Part shown: in pieces, positions 6,240 to 7,682 of the stretch
How positions within the stretch are numbered: the first letter of the stretch is position 1
Layout of the letters: each line of letters starts with the position of its first letter
The notes under the pieces: generated by a model
What the model saw: only the letters and a program-made list of their open reading frames with translations
Databases searched by the model: none
What the model was told of the DNA's origin: nothing
NCBI GenBank assembly: GCA_041623475.1
Contig: JBFJWU010000156.1
Coordinates: 1-7,682, forward strand
Length of the DNA: 7,682 nt
Reading direction: 5' to 3'
Origin: JBFJWU01 sp041623475 [NCBI: bacterium]
GTDB lineage: Bacteria; J088
Program-made: the position numbers and the translations under genes

Positions 6240-6280
6240 TTATACGAATATTTATTCTATGTAGTATGATTATAGTGAAT
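6240..6280 (+). promoter_or_regulatory. AT-rich promoter region of the cytochrome P450 gene
   Basis: A strikingly AT-rich stretch lies 29-69 nt upstream of the P450 start, just after the terminator. Possible -10 boxes are TATGAT (6265-6270) and TATAGT (6271-6276); no standard -35 stands out at 16-18 bp from either. An inverted repeat GAATA-TT-TATTC (6246-6257) could be a regulator site. The region is very likely a promoter because the terminator isolates the P450 gene, but the exact boxes are uncertain. Confidence 0.5.
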
Positions 6281-6297
6281 ACGGCTCAACCACCAGT

Positions 6298-6304
6298 GGA
6301 GGTG
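6298..6304 (+). promoter_or_regulatory. Ribosome-binding site of the cytochrome P450 gene
   Basis: GGAGGTG, nearly the full anti-16S complement, is placed 4 nt (6 nt from the GGAGG core) before the ATG at 6309. It fixes the start and suggests strong translation. Confidence 0.85.
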
Positions 6305-6308
6305 CCCA

Positions 6309-7682
6309 ATGGCCGAACCCGCACAGATCCATACCCCGCCTGCCCGACCATTCAGCGACATGCCCGGAGACCGTGGCCGCTTTCCGGTTGCCGGAGACGT
6401 ATTCGAAATCGTCCGCAATCCGGAAAACTGGATGCGACGAAAGCAAACCCAATACGGAAACATTTTCTGGACTGAATTCATGGGAATGAAGCAGGTGGCA
6501 TTGGTTGGCCCCGAAGCCAATCAGGTCATGCTGCTGGACCGTGACAAGGTATTTTCCAGCACCTGGGGATGGGACTGGTTCATCGGCAAACTGTTTCCCA
6601 GAGGATTGATGCTTCGGGATTTCGACGACCACAAAATCCACCGTCGGGTCATGCAGACGGCGTTTCGCAAAGAGGCCATGCAACGTTATGTCGAAATCCT
6701 GAAACCTGAAATCGCACGTGGAATCGAAAAATGGGGCACGGGGACCTTCGGATTGAAGCGCCAGAAATCGGCTGTAGCGTTCTACCCGACGATCAAAAGC
6801 ATGACGCTGGACCTGGCAACCGTCACATTCATGGGTGAAAAGGTCGGCAAAAAAGCCGACGAACTGAACGCTGCGTTTGTCGCATGTGTGGAAGCCGGCG
6901 GCGCCTGGATCAAATACCCGATTCCGGGACTGAAGTACCGCAAGGGTTTGGAAGGGCGCAAACTGCTGGAGGATTTCTTTTATTCAAATATTCCTGCCAA
7001 ACGCGCGTCCGAGGGTGAAGATATCTTCAGCCAGTTGTGCCACGCGGTCGATGAGGAGGGCAACCGGTACACCGATCAGGATGTTGTTGACCATATGATT
7101 TTCCTGATGATGGCGGCCCATGACACGACGACGATCACGCTGACCACCATGATGTACGAACTGGGCAAACATCCGGAATGGCAGGAGCGCCTGCGGCAGG
7201 AAAGCCTGGATATCGGCAAGCCGTCGCTGGATTATGAGGACATGTCCACGATGACCGGCATCGAACTGGTCATGAAGGAAAGCATGCGTTTGATTGCGCC
7301 GGTTCCGTTGATTCCTCGGTCGACGACGCGGGAAATAGAATTGAGCGGGTACCGTATTCCACCACAGACGCTGATTACTGCGTCCATCGATTATACGCAC
7401 AGGATGCCGGAATACTGGCCCGATCCGGAAAAATTTGACCCGGAACGTTTTGCCGAAGACCGGCGCGAGGACCTTGTCCACAAATACGCGTTTTCGCCGT
7501 TTGGCGGCGGTGCCCACAAATGTATCGGGATGCATTTTGCCGACCAGGAAGTCAAGGCGGTCATGCACCAGATCCTGCTGAAATACCGCTGGAATGTATC
7601 AAAGAACTACAAAATGGAACTTGACTTCAGCAGCCTGCCAAAGCCAAAAGACCGGTTGCCGATTGTGCTGGAGCGGATCTGA
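6309..7682 (+). CDS. Cytochrome P450, substrate unknown
   Basis: Heme-thiolate monooxygenase of 457 aa, complete, with its TGA stop on the last bases of the window. Motifs in order: a C-helix-like stretch DFDDHKIHRRVM at 104-115; I-helix oxygen-activation motif AAHDTTT at 269-275 (general AGxDTT, His in place of the second Gly); K-helix ExxR as Glu324-Arg327 in KESMRL; PERF-type FDPERF at 376-381; heme loop FGGGAHKCIG at 398-407 with the axial Cys405. All invariant residues are present, so it should be functional. There is no N-terminal membrane anchor, which fits a soluble bacterial enzyme needing separate redox partners; no ferredoxin, ferredoxin reductase or fused reductase domain is seen. 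The sequence reminds me of bacterial P450s related to the CYP51/CYP120 type acting on terpenoid, sterol or fatty-acid substrates, but I cannot name a CYP family. It has its own promoter region and a strong GGAGGTG site. Confidence 0.95.
   Translation: MAEPAQIHTPPARPFSDMPGDRGRFPVAGDVFEIVRNPENWMRRKQTQYGNIFWTEFMGMKQVALVGPEANQVMLLDRDKVFSSTWGWDWFIGKLFPRGLMLRDFDDHKIHRRVMQTAFRKEAMQRYVEILKPEIARGIEKWGTGTFGLKRQKSAVAFYPTIKSMTLDLATVTFMGEKVGKKADELNAAFVACVEAGGAWIKYPIPGLKYRKGLEGRKLLEDFFYSNIPAKRASEGEDIFSQLCHAVDEEGNRYTDQDVVDHMIFLMMAAHDTTTITLTTMMYELGKHPEWQERLRQESLDIGKPSLDYEDMSTMTGIELVMKESMRLIAPVPLIPRSTTREIELSGYRIPPQTLITASIDYTHRMPEYWPDPEKFDPERFAEDRREDLVHKYAFSPFGGGAHKCIGMHFADQEVKAVMHQILLKYRWNVSKNYKMELDFSSLPKPKDRLPIVLERI

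Noticed and set aside
6984-7568. 194-codon minus-strand open frame over the P450 gene
   Set aside because: It is a shadow of the P450 coding strand, including the heme loop; it is arginine-rich and featureless.

Overview
The window reads as chromosomal DNA of a proteobacterium, most likely gammaproteobacterial, with a betaproteobacterial relative as the alternative. The reasons are the ileS-lspA gene order, the clear Shine-Dalgarno sites, the moderately GC-rich sequence, and a citrate-lyase-beta-like protein of a type I recall mainly from Beta- and Gammaproteobacteria. That placement comes from memory of families, not from a search. There is no IS element, CRISPR array, rRNA or tRNA, and every gene looks intact except lspA, which is cut by the left edge.

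Left half (1-4040), all on the minus strand: a compact housekeeping operon read right to left. It holds a type I-beta DAHP synthase (first step of the shikimate pathway), then ileS (isoleucyl-tRNA synthetase), then lspA (lipoprotein signal peptidase, 5' part only). The gaps are 11 and 2 nt, and the ileS ribosome-binding site overlaps the DAHP synthase stop codon, so co-transcription and coupled translation are likely. ileS-lspA is the classic order. A DAHP synthase directly upstream, where many proteobacteria have ribF, is the less usual part.

Middle (4041-4208): a 168-bp divergent intergenic region. It carries two outward-facing extended -10 elements with the same core, GCTACAAT, one per strand, and an imperfectly centred TTCCGA/TCGGAA inverted repeat between them. 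It probably starts the leftward operon and the rightward hydrolase gene.

Right half (4209-7682), all on the plus strand: three separately spaced genes. They are an alpha/beta-fold hydrolase (270 aa), a HpcH/HpaI aldolase / citrate-lyase-beta family protein related to malyl-CoA lyases (331 aa, GTG start), and a soluble bacterial cytochrome P450 (457 aa) ending at the last base. A perfect 13-bp hairpin flanked by A and T tracts separates the lyase from the P450, and an AT-rich, promoter-like stretch precedes the P450. Hydrolase, C-C lyase and P450 could be parts of a catabolic route for a hydrophobic or CoA-linked substrate. The 140-150 bp gaps and the terminator argue that they are not one operon, so this link is only an inference.

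I found no convincing undescribed system. The points worth a second look are the operon neighbour, the shared divergent promoter architecture, a KMSKT variant in IleS, and the P450 with no electron-transfer partner in view.
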